Assembly: GCA_017430155.1 (NCBI GenBank)
Contig: JAFRNO010000447.1
Span: 1 to 5,223 of the forward strand
Origin: Kiritimatiellia bacterium
Lineage (GTDB): Bacteria > Verrucomicrobiota > Kiritimatiellia > RFP12 > UBA1067
DNA length: 5,223 bases
Direction of reading: 5' to 3'
In this document: positions 1 to 5,223 of the stretch, piece after piece
Position numbering within the stretch: position 1 is the stretch's first letter
Layout of the letters: every line of letters starts with the position of its first letter
Program-made: the position numbers and the translations under genes
The notes under the pieces: generated by a model
What the model was told of the DNA's origin: nothing
What the model saw: the letters and a program-made list of their open reading frames with translations, nothing else
The model's database searches: none

Positions 1-806
1 CAGAGGTGCGCCAGCGACTCGTTCCTCTTCGCCAGCGCGAGAGCGTCCGCCGAGACGTCGACCTGCGTCACCTTCGCGGCCCCGCAGGCGCGCGCGAAGA
101 GTCCGAAGCCGCCGGTGTAGCAGAAGCAGTTGAGGACGACTGCGCCGTTCGCAAGCGCGCCGACTGCCGCTCGCGCGTCGCGCTGGTCGAGGTAGAAGCC
201 GGTCTTGTGGCCCTTGCGCACGTCCACGAGGAACGAGACGGGGCCTTCCTTCACCTCCACGAGCTCGGGCGGCTCCGCGCCGGCGAGGAGGCCCGTGGCG
301 GGCTCCAGCCCTTCGCGGGCGCGGGCGTCCACGTCGCTGCGGTTGTACACGCACGTGCAGTCGGGCACGTACTTCATGAGCGCGGACACGATCACGTCCT
401 TCCAGCGCTCCGCGCCCGCCGTGGCGAGCTGCACCACGACCGTGCCGGCGTAGTAGTCGGCCACCACGCCGGGCAGGCCGTCGGATTCCGCGTTCACGAG
501 GCGGAACGCGTTCGTGGCACCGTCCACCCAGAACGCGGCTCGGCGCGCGACGGACGCGGACACAAGCCCCTCCACGTACGCCTCGTCCGGCTCACGGTCG
601 GGGTCGAACGAGAGCAGGCGCATGCGGATCTGCGAGGCGGGCGACCAGCTGCCCCAGCCGAGGCGCTCGCCGCGCGCGCTTTCCACGGCCACGTTTTCGC
701 CGGGGGCGGGATCGCCCTCCACGGCGCGGATCGCCCCGGAGAACACCCATGGATGATGGTGGACGACCGAGTAGTCGCGTTTGGGATTAAGGATGACTTT
801 TTTCAT
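1..806 (-). CDS. rlmI: RlmI-type 23S rRNA (cytosine-C5) methyltransferase, 3' end outside window
   Basis: This SAM-dependent methyltransferase matches the RlmI/YccW family, which makes m5C in 23S rRNA (C1962 in E. coli). The gene starts at ATG 806-804 and stays open to base 1, giving 268 residues of a family usually near 390-400. The N-terminal PUA-like RNA-binding domain covers about residues 1-80 and includes HPWVFSG (18-24) and SPASQIR. ESDGLPG follows near 107-113. The family signature GHKTGFYLDQRD is at 199-210, and the SAM-binding motif I, NCFCYTGGF, is at 226-234, with an acidic D250 two strands later that should contact SAM. The DPP motif IV and the catalytic cysteine would lie in the missing C-terminal third, so activity cannot be judged. 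There is no Shine-Dalgarno sequence. The start is 2 nt after the esterase stop (TGACCATG), so translation is probably coupled. A cytoplasmic ribosome modifier at the end of a cell-surface gene set is an odd pairing. Confidence 0.93.
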   Translation of the reverse strand, partial: MKKVILNPKRDYSVVHHHPWVFSGAIRAVEGDPAPGENVAVESARGERLGWGSWSPASQIRMRLLSFDPDREPDEAYVEGLVSASVARRAAFWVDGATNAFRLVNAESDGLPGVVADYYAGTVVVQLATAGAERWKDVIVSALMKYVPDCTCVYNRSDVDARAREGLEPATGLLAGAEPPELVEVKEGPVSFLVDVRKGHKTGFYLDQRDARAAVGALANGAVVLNCFCYTGGFGLFARACGAAKVTQVDVSADALALAKRNESLAHL

Positions 807-808
807 GG

Positions 809-2260
809 TCACAGCGCGCGGACGTAGAACGGCGGGAGCGGGAGGCCGTAGTCGTTCTTGAGGCGGCCCGCCTTGCACCAGTTCCAGAGATAGCGCACCT
901 GCTTCGGCTCGGCGACGCCGTCCGCGCGCAGCTCGACGGCGCCCTTGAGGTACTTCGCCTTGGCGGGCACGAACTTGCCGTCCGCGCCGGCGATCTCGAA
1001 CGGCGCGGCGTCGAGACCGTGCATGAGCCAGTTCTCCACGTGGTCGAAGGTCAGCGTCACCGTGTCGCCCTTCACCGCGGAGGACTTGAGCGCCGGGTTG
1101 TCGCACGGCACGTCCTTGCGCCCGTACGTGCGGTTGAGCGCGAGCGCCGCGAGGCGAATCGCCACCGTGCGCTTGTCGCCGGGGTGGATGTTGTCGTGCT
1201 CGCCCACGTCCACGATCGTCGCCATGCCCGCGTACGGGTTCTCGCGCGCGAACGCCTCCTCGGCCTCCCAGATGTCGCAGGCGGAGGCGCCGGCGTTGTC
1301 TGCATTCATCCCGTAGTCGAACGGCGCGATCTGCACGAGGTAGAACGGCATCTTCGGGTCGCCGAACGCCTTCGACCAGCCGTTCCAGAGGGCGTGGAGG
1401 CGGTCCTTGTAGCCGAGGCCCTGGCCGCGGTTGGACTCGCCCTGGTACCAGAGCGCGCCGCGGAACGTGTAGGGCACGAGCGGATAGATCATCGCGTTCC
1501 ACAGCGCGCGCGGCTGCTGGTGGAGCGAGGAGCGATGCCCCTTCTTCTTCGGCGCCGGATCCGTCGTCGCGATCGGACGGTCGGCGTTGGCGGCGAGCGC
1601 TGGCACGGACCGGTAGCCGTCCGGCGAGACCCACGTCTCGAGGCACGTGCCGCCCCAGGCTGACACGATTACGCCCACCGGCACTTTCAGCGTGCGGTGG
1701 AGGATGAGCGCGTAGTGGAACCCGATCGCCGAGAGGTCCTGGAGAGTTCCGGGCGCGAAGCGCTTCCAGACGAGCGGCTTCGCGAGCTCCTTCGGCTCCG
1801 CGCTCCACACGTTCGGAACCGTGCAGGCGCGCACGAGGGGCTCGTCCACGATCATCGCGTCGAGGTAGCCGTTGTTGTCGCGGTTGCCGTGCTGGCACAC
1901 CTTGGTGGGCGTCCACATCCGCATCGACATGTTGCTCTGCCCGGAGCAGAGCCACACCTCGCCCACGAGGACGTCCTTCACCTCCGCGTCATTCGCCTTG
2001 AGAACGCGTCCCTCCGCGGACGCCTCCATCGGCGCGAGGCGCACGAGCCAGCGCCCGTCCGCGCCGGCCGTGGCCGACACGGCCTGCCCCGCGAACGTCA
2101 CGTTCACCTTCTCCCCGGCGTCCGCCGTGCCCCACACCGCGACGGATTTCCCGCGCTGCAGCACCATGCCGTCGCCGAACGGCGAGGCGAACTTCACCGC
2201 CGCCGCCGCTGAACCGGCGCACAGCGCCGCGGCGATCCAGATTGACAGACTCTTCGCCAT
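809..2260 (-). CDS. Secreted sialate O-acetylesterase (SGNH/GDSL-type carbohydrate esterase)
   Basis: This 483-residue protein resembles the bacterial sialate 9-O-acetylesterase family (SASA domain), which removes acetyl groups from sialic acids or other acetylated glycans. A signal peptide is visible at residues 1-20: short charged start, hydrophobic core IWIAAALCA, and an AAA-type cleavage site. It is not a lipobox, because the residue before C14 is leucine. A beta-rich N-terminal domain (FASPFGDGMVLQRG, 24-37) precedes the catalytic block. GQSNM at 107-111 carries the predicted nucleophile S109. WGGT (202-205) and GALWYQGESN (268-277) are further family blocks. D356 and H359 in HDNIHP supply the remaining triad residues. 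A C-terminal beta domain follows. Length is typical for bacterial members. A strong GGAGG sits 8 nt before the ATG, inside the end of the SPFH gene, and the gap to that gene is 3 nt. The true substrate could be acetylated xylan or another glycan rather than sialic acid, since this family is often over-named. Confidence 0.93.
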   Translation of the reverse strand: MAKSLSIWIAAALCAGSAAAAVKFASPFGDGMVLQRGKSVAVWGTADAGEKVNVTFAGQAVSATAGADGRWLVRLAPMEASAEGRVLKANDAEVKDVLVGEVWLCSGQSNMSMRMWTPTKVCQHGNRDNNGYLDAMIVDEPLVRACTVPNVWSAEPKELAKPLVWKRFAPGTLQDLSAIGFHYALILHRTLKVPVGVIVSAWGGTCLETWVSPDGYRSVPALAANADRPIATTDPAPKKKGHRSSLHQQPRALWNAMIYPLVPYTFRGALWYQGESNRGQGLGYKDRLHALWNGWSKAFGDPKMPFYLVQIAPFDYGMNADNAGASACDIWEAEEAFARENPYAGMATIVDVGEHDNIHPGDKRTVAIRLAALALNRTYGRKDVPCDNPALKSSAVKGDTVTLTFDHVENWLMHGLDAAPFEIAGADGKFVPAKAKYLKGAVELRADGVAEPKQVRYLWNWCKAGRLKNDYGLPLPPFYVRAL

Positions 2261-2263
2261 TTC

Positions 2264-3244
2264 TCAGCCCTCCGCTTTCTTGACGATGGACGTGCAGGCC
2301 TTGATCACCCCGGCGACGTTCGCGAGATCGGAGGGGATGATCATCGTGTTGTTCGTCTTCGCGAGGTTGCCGAACTGCGCGAGGTACTGCTGCGCGAGCT
2401 GCATGTTCACGGACTCGATGCCGCCCTTCTCGTTGAGCGCCTCGGCCACCTTGCGGATGCCGGTCGCCTGCGCCTCGGCGACGAGGAGGATCTCCTTCGC
2501 CTTGCCCTCGGCCTCGTTGATCTTGCGCGCGCGCTCGCCCTCGGAGAGCGCGATCGCCTCCTGGCGCTCGCCCTCGGCGCGGTTGATCTTCGACTGGCGC
2601 TCGCCCTCGGACTCCGCGATCATCGCGCGTTTCTCGCGCTCGGCTCGCATCTGCTTCTCCATCGCGTCGCGGATCGTCTGGGGCGGCGTGATGTTCTTGA
2701 TCTCGTAGCGCGTCACCTTGATGCCCCACGGGTCGCTCGCCTTGTCGACGGCCGAGACGATCGCCGCGTTGATGGCGGTGCGCTCCTCGAAGGAACGGTC
2801 CAGGTCGAGCTTGCCCATCTCGGAACGCATCGTGGTCTGCGCGAGCTGCGTGGTGGCGAACAGGTAGTTGCCGATGCCGTAGGAGGCCTTGGCGGCGTCC
2901 ATCACCTGCATGTAGAGGATGCCGTCGACGGAGACGGCGATGTTGTCCTTCGTGATGCACTCCTGCGGCGGCACGTCGATCGCCTGCTCCTTGAGCGTGT
3001 GGCGGTAGGCGATGCGGTCAATGAACGGCACGAGGATGTGGAACCCGGCCTCGAGCGTGCAGCGGTACTTGCCGAGTCGTTCGACGATGAACGCCGTCTT
3101 CTGCGGCACGATGATGGCCGTCTTCAGGATCGCCAGGAGCACGATGAACGCCAGCACGGCGAAGAAGATGACGGGTGCGGCGCCGCTGTGCAGCAGGCTT
3201 GACAGGTCCGCGTTCTGCGCGGCGGAGAAGATGAAACCTTGCAT
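2264..3244 (-). CDS. SPFH/band 7 membrane protein (stomatin, QmcA-like)
   Basis: This belongs to the stomatin/prohibitin/flotillin/HflKC superfamily, whose members form oligomeric membrane scaffolds that organise or protect other membrane proteins. I chose ATG 3244, giving 326 residues, because AGGA at 3253-3256 lies 8 nt upstream. An ATG at 3250 adds two residues, but its spacing to that site is only 2 nt. One membrane segment spans about residues 22-44, followed directly by the band 7 domain (about 45-200), with VERLGKY, GFHILVPFIDRI and DPWGIKVTRYEIKNITPP as family blocks. Residues 198-277 are a charged helical region built of 11-residue repeats. The tail has the usual Q/A-rich QLAQQYLAQFGNLAK and a NTMIIPSDLANV segment. 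Length and architecture match QmcA/YbbK and paraslipin proteins. Their common partner NfeD is not encoded next to it; the next gene, 3 nt on, is the esterase. The client protein cannot be deduced from the sequence. Confidence 0.94.
   Translation of the reverse strand: MQGFIFSAAQNADLSSLLHSGAAPVIFFAVLAFIVLLAILKTAIIVPQKTAFIVERLGKYRCTLEAGFHILVPFIDRIAYRHTLKEQAIDVPPQECITKDNIAVSVDGILYMQVMDAAKASYGIGNYLFATTQLAQTTMRSEMGKLDLDRSFEERTAINAAIVSAVDKASDPWGIKVTRYEIKNITPPQTIRDAMEKQMRAEREKRAMIAESEGERQSKINRAEGERQEAIALSEGERARKINEAEGKAKEILLVAEAQATGIRKVAEALNEKGGIESVNMQLAQQYLAQFGNLAKTNNTMIIPSDLANVAGVIKACTSIVKKAEG
2447..2611 (-). repeat. Hendecad (11-residue, 33-bp) coding repeats in the SPFH protein
   Basis: Within the SPFH gene the translated segments SEGERQSKINR, AEGERQEAIAL, SEGERARKINE and AEGKAKEILLV follow each other without a gap (residues 212-255), with a weaker fifth copy AEAQATGIRKV (256-266). 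At DNA level the plus-strand block GCGCTCGCCCTCGG recurs exactly at 2531-2544, 2564-2577 and 2597-2610, 33 bp apart. Eleven-residue periodicity is typical of right-handed or straight coiled coils and is known in SPFH proteins, so this is probably the oligomerisation helix. Confidence 0.85.
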
Positions 3245-3252
3245 GGTCATTG

Positions 3253-3259
3253 TCCTTTC
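3253..3259 (-). promoter_or_regulatory. Ribosome binding site deciding the SPFH start
   Basis: The minus strand reads GAAAGGA here. Its AGGA core lies 8 nt before ATG 3244 but only 2 nt before ATG 3250, which favours the downstream ATG as the start. Confidence 0.6.
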
Positions 3260-3283
3260 TTTGTTTAGTTTATTCGTACCAGC

Positions 3284-3303
3284 TATTCACTATTCACTAT
3301 CAC
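3284..3303. repeat. Degenerate heptamer tandem repeat at the oxidoreductase stop codon
   Basis: On the plus strand TATTCAC occurs at 3284-3290 and 3291-3297, and a shortened copy TATCAC at 3298-3303. On the minus strand this gives GTGAATA units that begin inside the last codons of the oxidoreductase. They produce three consecutive in-frame stops (TGA, TAG, TGA) and put stops in the other two frames as well. The repeat lies in a 49-nt AT-rich gap in otherwise GC-rich DNA. Short heptamer tandem repeats between genes are known from several bacterial groups. Whether this one is a dispersed family in this genome cannot be seen from one copy. Confidence 0.6.
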
Positions 3304-4691
3304 TTATTCGTTGTTCTGCTGGCCTTCCACGCCTCGGCGAGCGTGTAGTACTTCACGAGCATGTTCGGCAGGTAGTCGGCGGGCTGCTCGCCCTTCTTCA
3401 TCCAGCCGAGGTACATGCTCATCACCTGGCTGAAGTGCGCCTCGTGGCCGATCTCGTACTTCTGCGGAACGACCATCGTCCAGCCGTCGCCCTCGGCCTT
3501 GAACTCCACGCCGGGATACGTCTTGTTGAACTCCGCCACGGCGGCCGTGAGCGCCTTCTCGAGCGCGGCCTTGTCCTGGCCGGCGCGCGGCTTCACGTAC
3601 ACGCGCGGCTTGTAGCCCTCCTCGGGGCCTTGGCGGATCACGATCTCCGACTTCGTGCCGCGCATGAGCGAGTAGTGCGTGTCGCCCGTGCCCTTCGGCG
3701 CGATGAAGTGCCACTCCACGCTCACCTTCGCGTGCACGCCCTTGAGCGCGTACGTGAACTCGCCGTTCGCCTTGCACTGGAGGACGTTGTTCTTGTCCAC
3801 GTCCTTCTTCAGGAAATCGGGCCACGTGTCGAGACCCGTGGAGGTCTTGTAGTCGGCCGCCGTGATGGGCGTGGGCCACGAACGGGCCTTGATCATCTTC
3901 ACGTCGGAGTACTTCAGCGTCTGGCCGGGGAACGTCTCCCACTGCACGAGGTCCGTGAGGTGCGTCGTCACGTCCACGATCGCCTCGCCCTGCTGGTCGG
4001 TGTCGTAGTACCAGCCGGGACGCTGCAAGGGCTTGCCGTTCACGAGCTTGCAGAAGTGGTGCACGCTCACCTTCGTGACGGCGGGGTCGTCGGGCGTGCC
4101 CCTCTCCTGCTCGCCGTAGAGGTCCTTCGCCGCCACGAGCGCGCGCTGGAGGATCGTGGTGATCTCGTTGCGCTCGGTCATGATGTCCGCGAAGTAGAGG
4201 CCCTTCTCGTCCGCGATCTTCGCCGCCTCCTGCAGCTTCGCGAAGGCGTCGGGCGTGATGGCCATCGGCTTGTCGGAGAGGACGTTGAACCCGGCCTTGA
4301 TGGCGGCGAGGTAGTAGTCGGCCTTCTTGTTGTTCTTGCCGGCGAGCACCACCACCTTGGAGCCGGGGTCCTTCACGGCGAGCGCCTTCTCAAGGTAGTC
4401 GTCGCCCGTGTAGACGGTCTCCTTCCAGGAGGTCGGATCCTTCTCGCGCGCGTTGAACGCGTCGACGAGCTTCGTGTGCGCCTCCACGTCCGGCCCCTTC
4501 GGCGCGAACACGGGCACGTCCTTCGCCACGCCCTCGTAGTTCCGGTTCAGCACGAGCGCCGCGTGGAAGTGGCCCGGGTCGATCTCGACGAAGGAGACCT
4601 CCTTCACGGGCTTCCGCGCCGCAACCGTGCATTTGTCGCAGCAACCGGCGGCCACCACGGCCGCAGCCATCGCCATCATCATCTTTTTCAT
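3300..4691 (-). CDS. Predicted lipoprotein Gfo/Idh/MocA-family oxidoreductase
   Basis: This 463-residue protein resembles NAD(P)-dependent sugar or polyol oxidoreductases of the Gfo/Idh/MocA family, in the subgroup with a 'putative oxidoreductase C-terminal' domain. I start it at ATG 4691 because AGGA lies 8 nt upstream and a lipoprotein signal begins there: MKK, a hydrophobic M/A/V stretch, then lipobox VAAGC with C17 as the lipidated residue. An in-frame ATG at 4718 would add nine charged residues before the signal and would lie upstream of the predicted transcript start. The Rossmann-like half runs to about residue 190. Where the family usually has GxGxxG, this protein has EIDPGHFHA (about 36-44). 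The usual EKP motif is DKP (140-142). GEAIVDVTTHLTD (235-247) fits the C-terminal-domain pattern with D240, H244 and D247. The substrate is unknown. No twin arginine is present, so export would be by Sec. It may bind cofactor weakly or not at all. Confidence 0.88.
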   Translation of the reverse strand: MKKMMMAMAAAVVAAGCCDKCTVAARKPVKEVSFVEIDPGHFHAALVLNRNYEGVAKDVPVFAPKGPDVEAHTKLVDAFNAREKDPTSWKETVYTGDDYLEKALAVKDPGSKVVVLAGKNNKKADYYLAAIKAGFNVLSDKPMAITPDAFAKLQEAAKIADEKGLYFADIMTERNEITTILQRALVAAKDLYGEQERGTPDDPAVTKVSVHHFCKLVNGKPLQRPGWYYDTDQQGEAIVDVTTHLTDLVQWETFPGQTLKYSDVKMIKARSWPTPITAADYKTSTGLDTWPDFLKKDVDKNNVLQCKANGEFTYALKGVHAKVSVEWHFIAPKGTGDTHYSLMRGTKSEIVIRQGPEEGYKPRVYVKPRAGQDKAALEKALTAAVAEFNKTYPGVEFKAEGDGWTMVVPQKYEIGHEAHFSQVMSMYLGWMKKGEQPADYLPNMLVKYYTLAEAWKASRTTNK

Positions 4692-4697
4692 GCCTTT

Positions 4698-4704
4698 TTT
4701 CCTT
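4698..4704 (-). promoter_or_regulatory. Ribosome binding site deciding the oxidoreductase start
   Basis: The minus strand carries a purine-rich run, GAAAGGAAAAAAGG, just before ATG 4691. Its AGGA core is about 8 nt from that ATG. It lies inside the reading frame that would begin at ATG 4718, which argues against the longer start. Confidence 0.6.
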
Positions 4705-4718
4705 TCAGGTATGCACAC

Positions 4719-4727
4719 ATTATATCA
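4719..4727 (-). promoter_or_regulatory. Putative extended -10 promoter before the oxidoreductase
   Basis: Reading the minus strand, TGATATAAT contains a perfect TATAAT (4724-4719) preceded by TGA, which is an extended -10 element. The same TGA is the stop codon of hemL. No convincing -35 box is present at 16-18 bp; the nearest candidate is a poor TTGCGC at 20 bp. Transcription would begin near 4712 and leave a leader of about 20 nt with the ribosome binding site. The match stands out in GC-rich DNA, but the -10 consensus of this organism is unknown. Confidence 0.45.
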
Positions 4728-5223
4728 CAAATGGACCAGGGTCTGCGCAAAAGCGTCGAGGAAACGGTCTACGTCGCGCGCGGTGTGCGCGGCGGAGACG
4801 AAGTTACACTCGAACTGCGAGGGGGCGATGTACTGCCCCCGCTTGAGCAAACCGTGGAAGATCTTCGCGTAGAGTTTCGTCGAGCACGCCTTCGCGTCCG
4901 CAAGGTCCTGGACCGGCAGGTCCGTGCAGAACGGCGTGAACACGCCGTTGAACGATTGGCACGTCACGGGCACGCCGTGTTCGGCGGCGAGGGTGGAGAC
5001 GCCCACCGCGAGCGCGCTGCCGAGCTCGGCCATGCGCGCGTAGGGCATGTCGCGCTCGAGGATATCAAGCGTCTTGAGGCCCGCCGCGACGGCGAGCGGG
5101 TTGCCGCTCAGCGTGCCCGCCGGGTTGATCGGGCCGTCGGGCGCGAGCTCGCGCATCCACTTCCGCCGGCCGCCCACCGCCGCGAGGGGCAGCCCGCCGC
5201 CAATCACCTTGCCGAGCGTGACG
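4725..5223 (-). CDS. hemL: Glutamate-1-semialdehyde 2,1-aminomutase, C-terminal part (5' end outside window)
   Basis: HemL is a cytoplasmic, PLP-dependent class III aminotransferase-fold enzyme that converts glutamate-1-semialdehyde to 5-aminolevulinate, the last step of the C5 route to tetrapyrroles. The visible 165 residues start mid-protein. The reading frame at the window edge gives VTLGKVIGGGLPLAA, in which the lysine codon at 5208-5210 is the PLP Schiff-base lysine in the family motif. GTLSGNPLAVAAG follows, a hallmark that separates this enzyme group. The remaining length after the lysine agrees with a normal family member of about 430 residues, so the C-terminus looks complete. The GTG at 5207 is the valine of GKVIGGG and not a start. 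The stop overlaps the proposed promoter of the next gene, 33 nt upstream of its start. Other class III aminotransferases are less likely given both motifs. Confidence 0.92.
   Translation of the reverse strand, partial: VTLGKVIGGGLPLAAVGGRRKWMRELAPDGPINPAGTLSGNPLAVAAGLKTLDILERDMPYARMAELGSALAVGVSTLAAEHGVPVTCQSFNGVFTPFCTDLPVQDLADAKACSTKLYAKIFHGLLKRGQYIAPSQFECNFVSAAHTARDVDRFLDAFAQTLVHL

Noticed and set aside
6..827. Long plus-strand reading frame of 273 codons opposite the methyltransferase
   Set aside because: It is antisense to a gene with clear RlmI motifs, starts at a GTG, and its product is an Arg/Ala/His/Val-rich low-complexity string with no recognisable motif, as expected in GC-rich DNA.
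2200..2260. Lipobox in the esterase signal peptide (AALC)
   Set aside because: The residue before the cysteine is leucine, which signal peptidase II does not normally accept, and a good AAA site for signal peptidase I follows.
1019..2708. Several plus-strand open frames (1019-1663, 1697-2212, 1872-2708)
   Set aside because: They lie opposite the esterase and SPFH genes, have skewed Arg/Ala/Ser composition and no family motifs, and one runs across the junction of two well-supported genes.
1989..2960. Minus-strand 323-codon frame overlapping SPFH and esterase genes in another frame
   Set aside because: Its Arg/Gly/His-rich product is a frame-shifted reading of the two real genes and has no start context or motif.
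3251..3299. Possible independent promoter or terminator between the oxidoreductase and SPFH genes
   Set aside because: Only a weak -10-like TAAACT without a matching -35 is visible, and no GC-rich hairpin followed by a T run is present. AT-richness alone is not enough.
4692..4718. Longer oxidoreductase start at ATG 4718
   Set aside because: It would put nine charged residues before the signal peptide, has no ribosome binding site, and lies upstream of the predicted transcript start.
5205..5207. GTG as a start of a short 160-codon protein
   Set aside because: The frame continues upstream to the window edge and the GTG encodes the valine in the HemL motif right after the PLP lysine.

Overview
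All real genes in this GC-rich window lie on the minus strand, so they are transcribed from high to low coordinates. Reading that way the order is: the 3' part of hemL (glutamate-1-semialdehyde aminomutase), a lipoprotein-type Gfo/Idh/MocA oxidoreductase, a membrane-anchored SPFH/band 7 (stomatin, QmcA-like) protein, a secreted SGNH-type sialate O-acetylesterase, and the 5' part of an RlmI-type 23S rRNA m5C methyltransferase. hemL and the methyltransferase run off the window ends. There is no RNA gene, mobile element, CRISPR array or gene-free stretch above 300 bases.

The layout is compact. The junctions are 33 nt (hemL to oxidoreductase), 49 nt (oxidoreductase to SPFH), 3 nt (SPFH to esterase) and 2 nt (esterase to methyltransferase). 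The first two are AT-rich islands. One carries an extended -10-like promoter that overlaps the hemL stop codon. The other carries a degenerate 7-bp tandem repeat starting in the oxidoreductase stop codon. The last three genes look like one translationally coupled unit. The oxidoreductase could be read from its own promoter, from hemL read-through, or both.

The gene content suggests a Gram-negative, glycan-using bacterium. An acetylesterase with a signal peptide and a lipobox-bearing sugar-type oxidoreductase fit removal or conversion of host or plant glycans outside the cytoplasm. The SPFH protein would organise membrane proteins. HemL and RlmI are housekeeping enzymes for tetrapyrrole synthesis (C5 pathway) and ribosome modification. 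High GC together with this type of exported oxidoreductase and esterase makes me favour the Verrucomicrobiota/Kiritimatiellota/Lentisphaerota group over Bacteroidales. That is an inference from gene style, not from a phylogenetic marker.

I do not see a clear undescribed multi-gene system. The most interesting points are the predicted surface location of a nucleotide-dependent oxidoreductase family member that lacks the classical glycine motif, the hendecad repeat array in the SPFH protein, the SPFH gene without an adjacent nfeD, and the stop-rich heptamer repeat between two genes.
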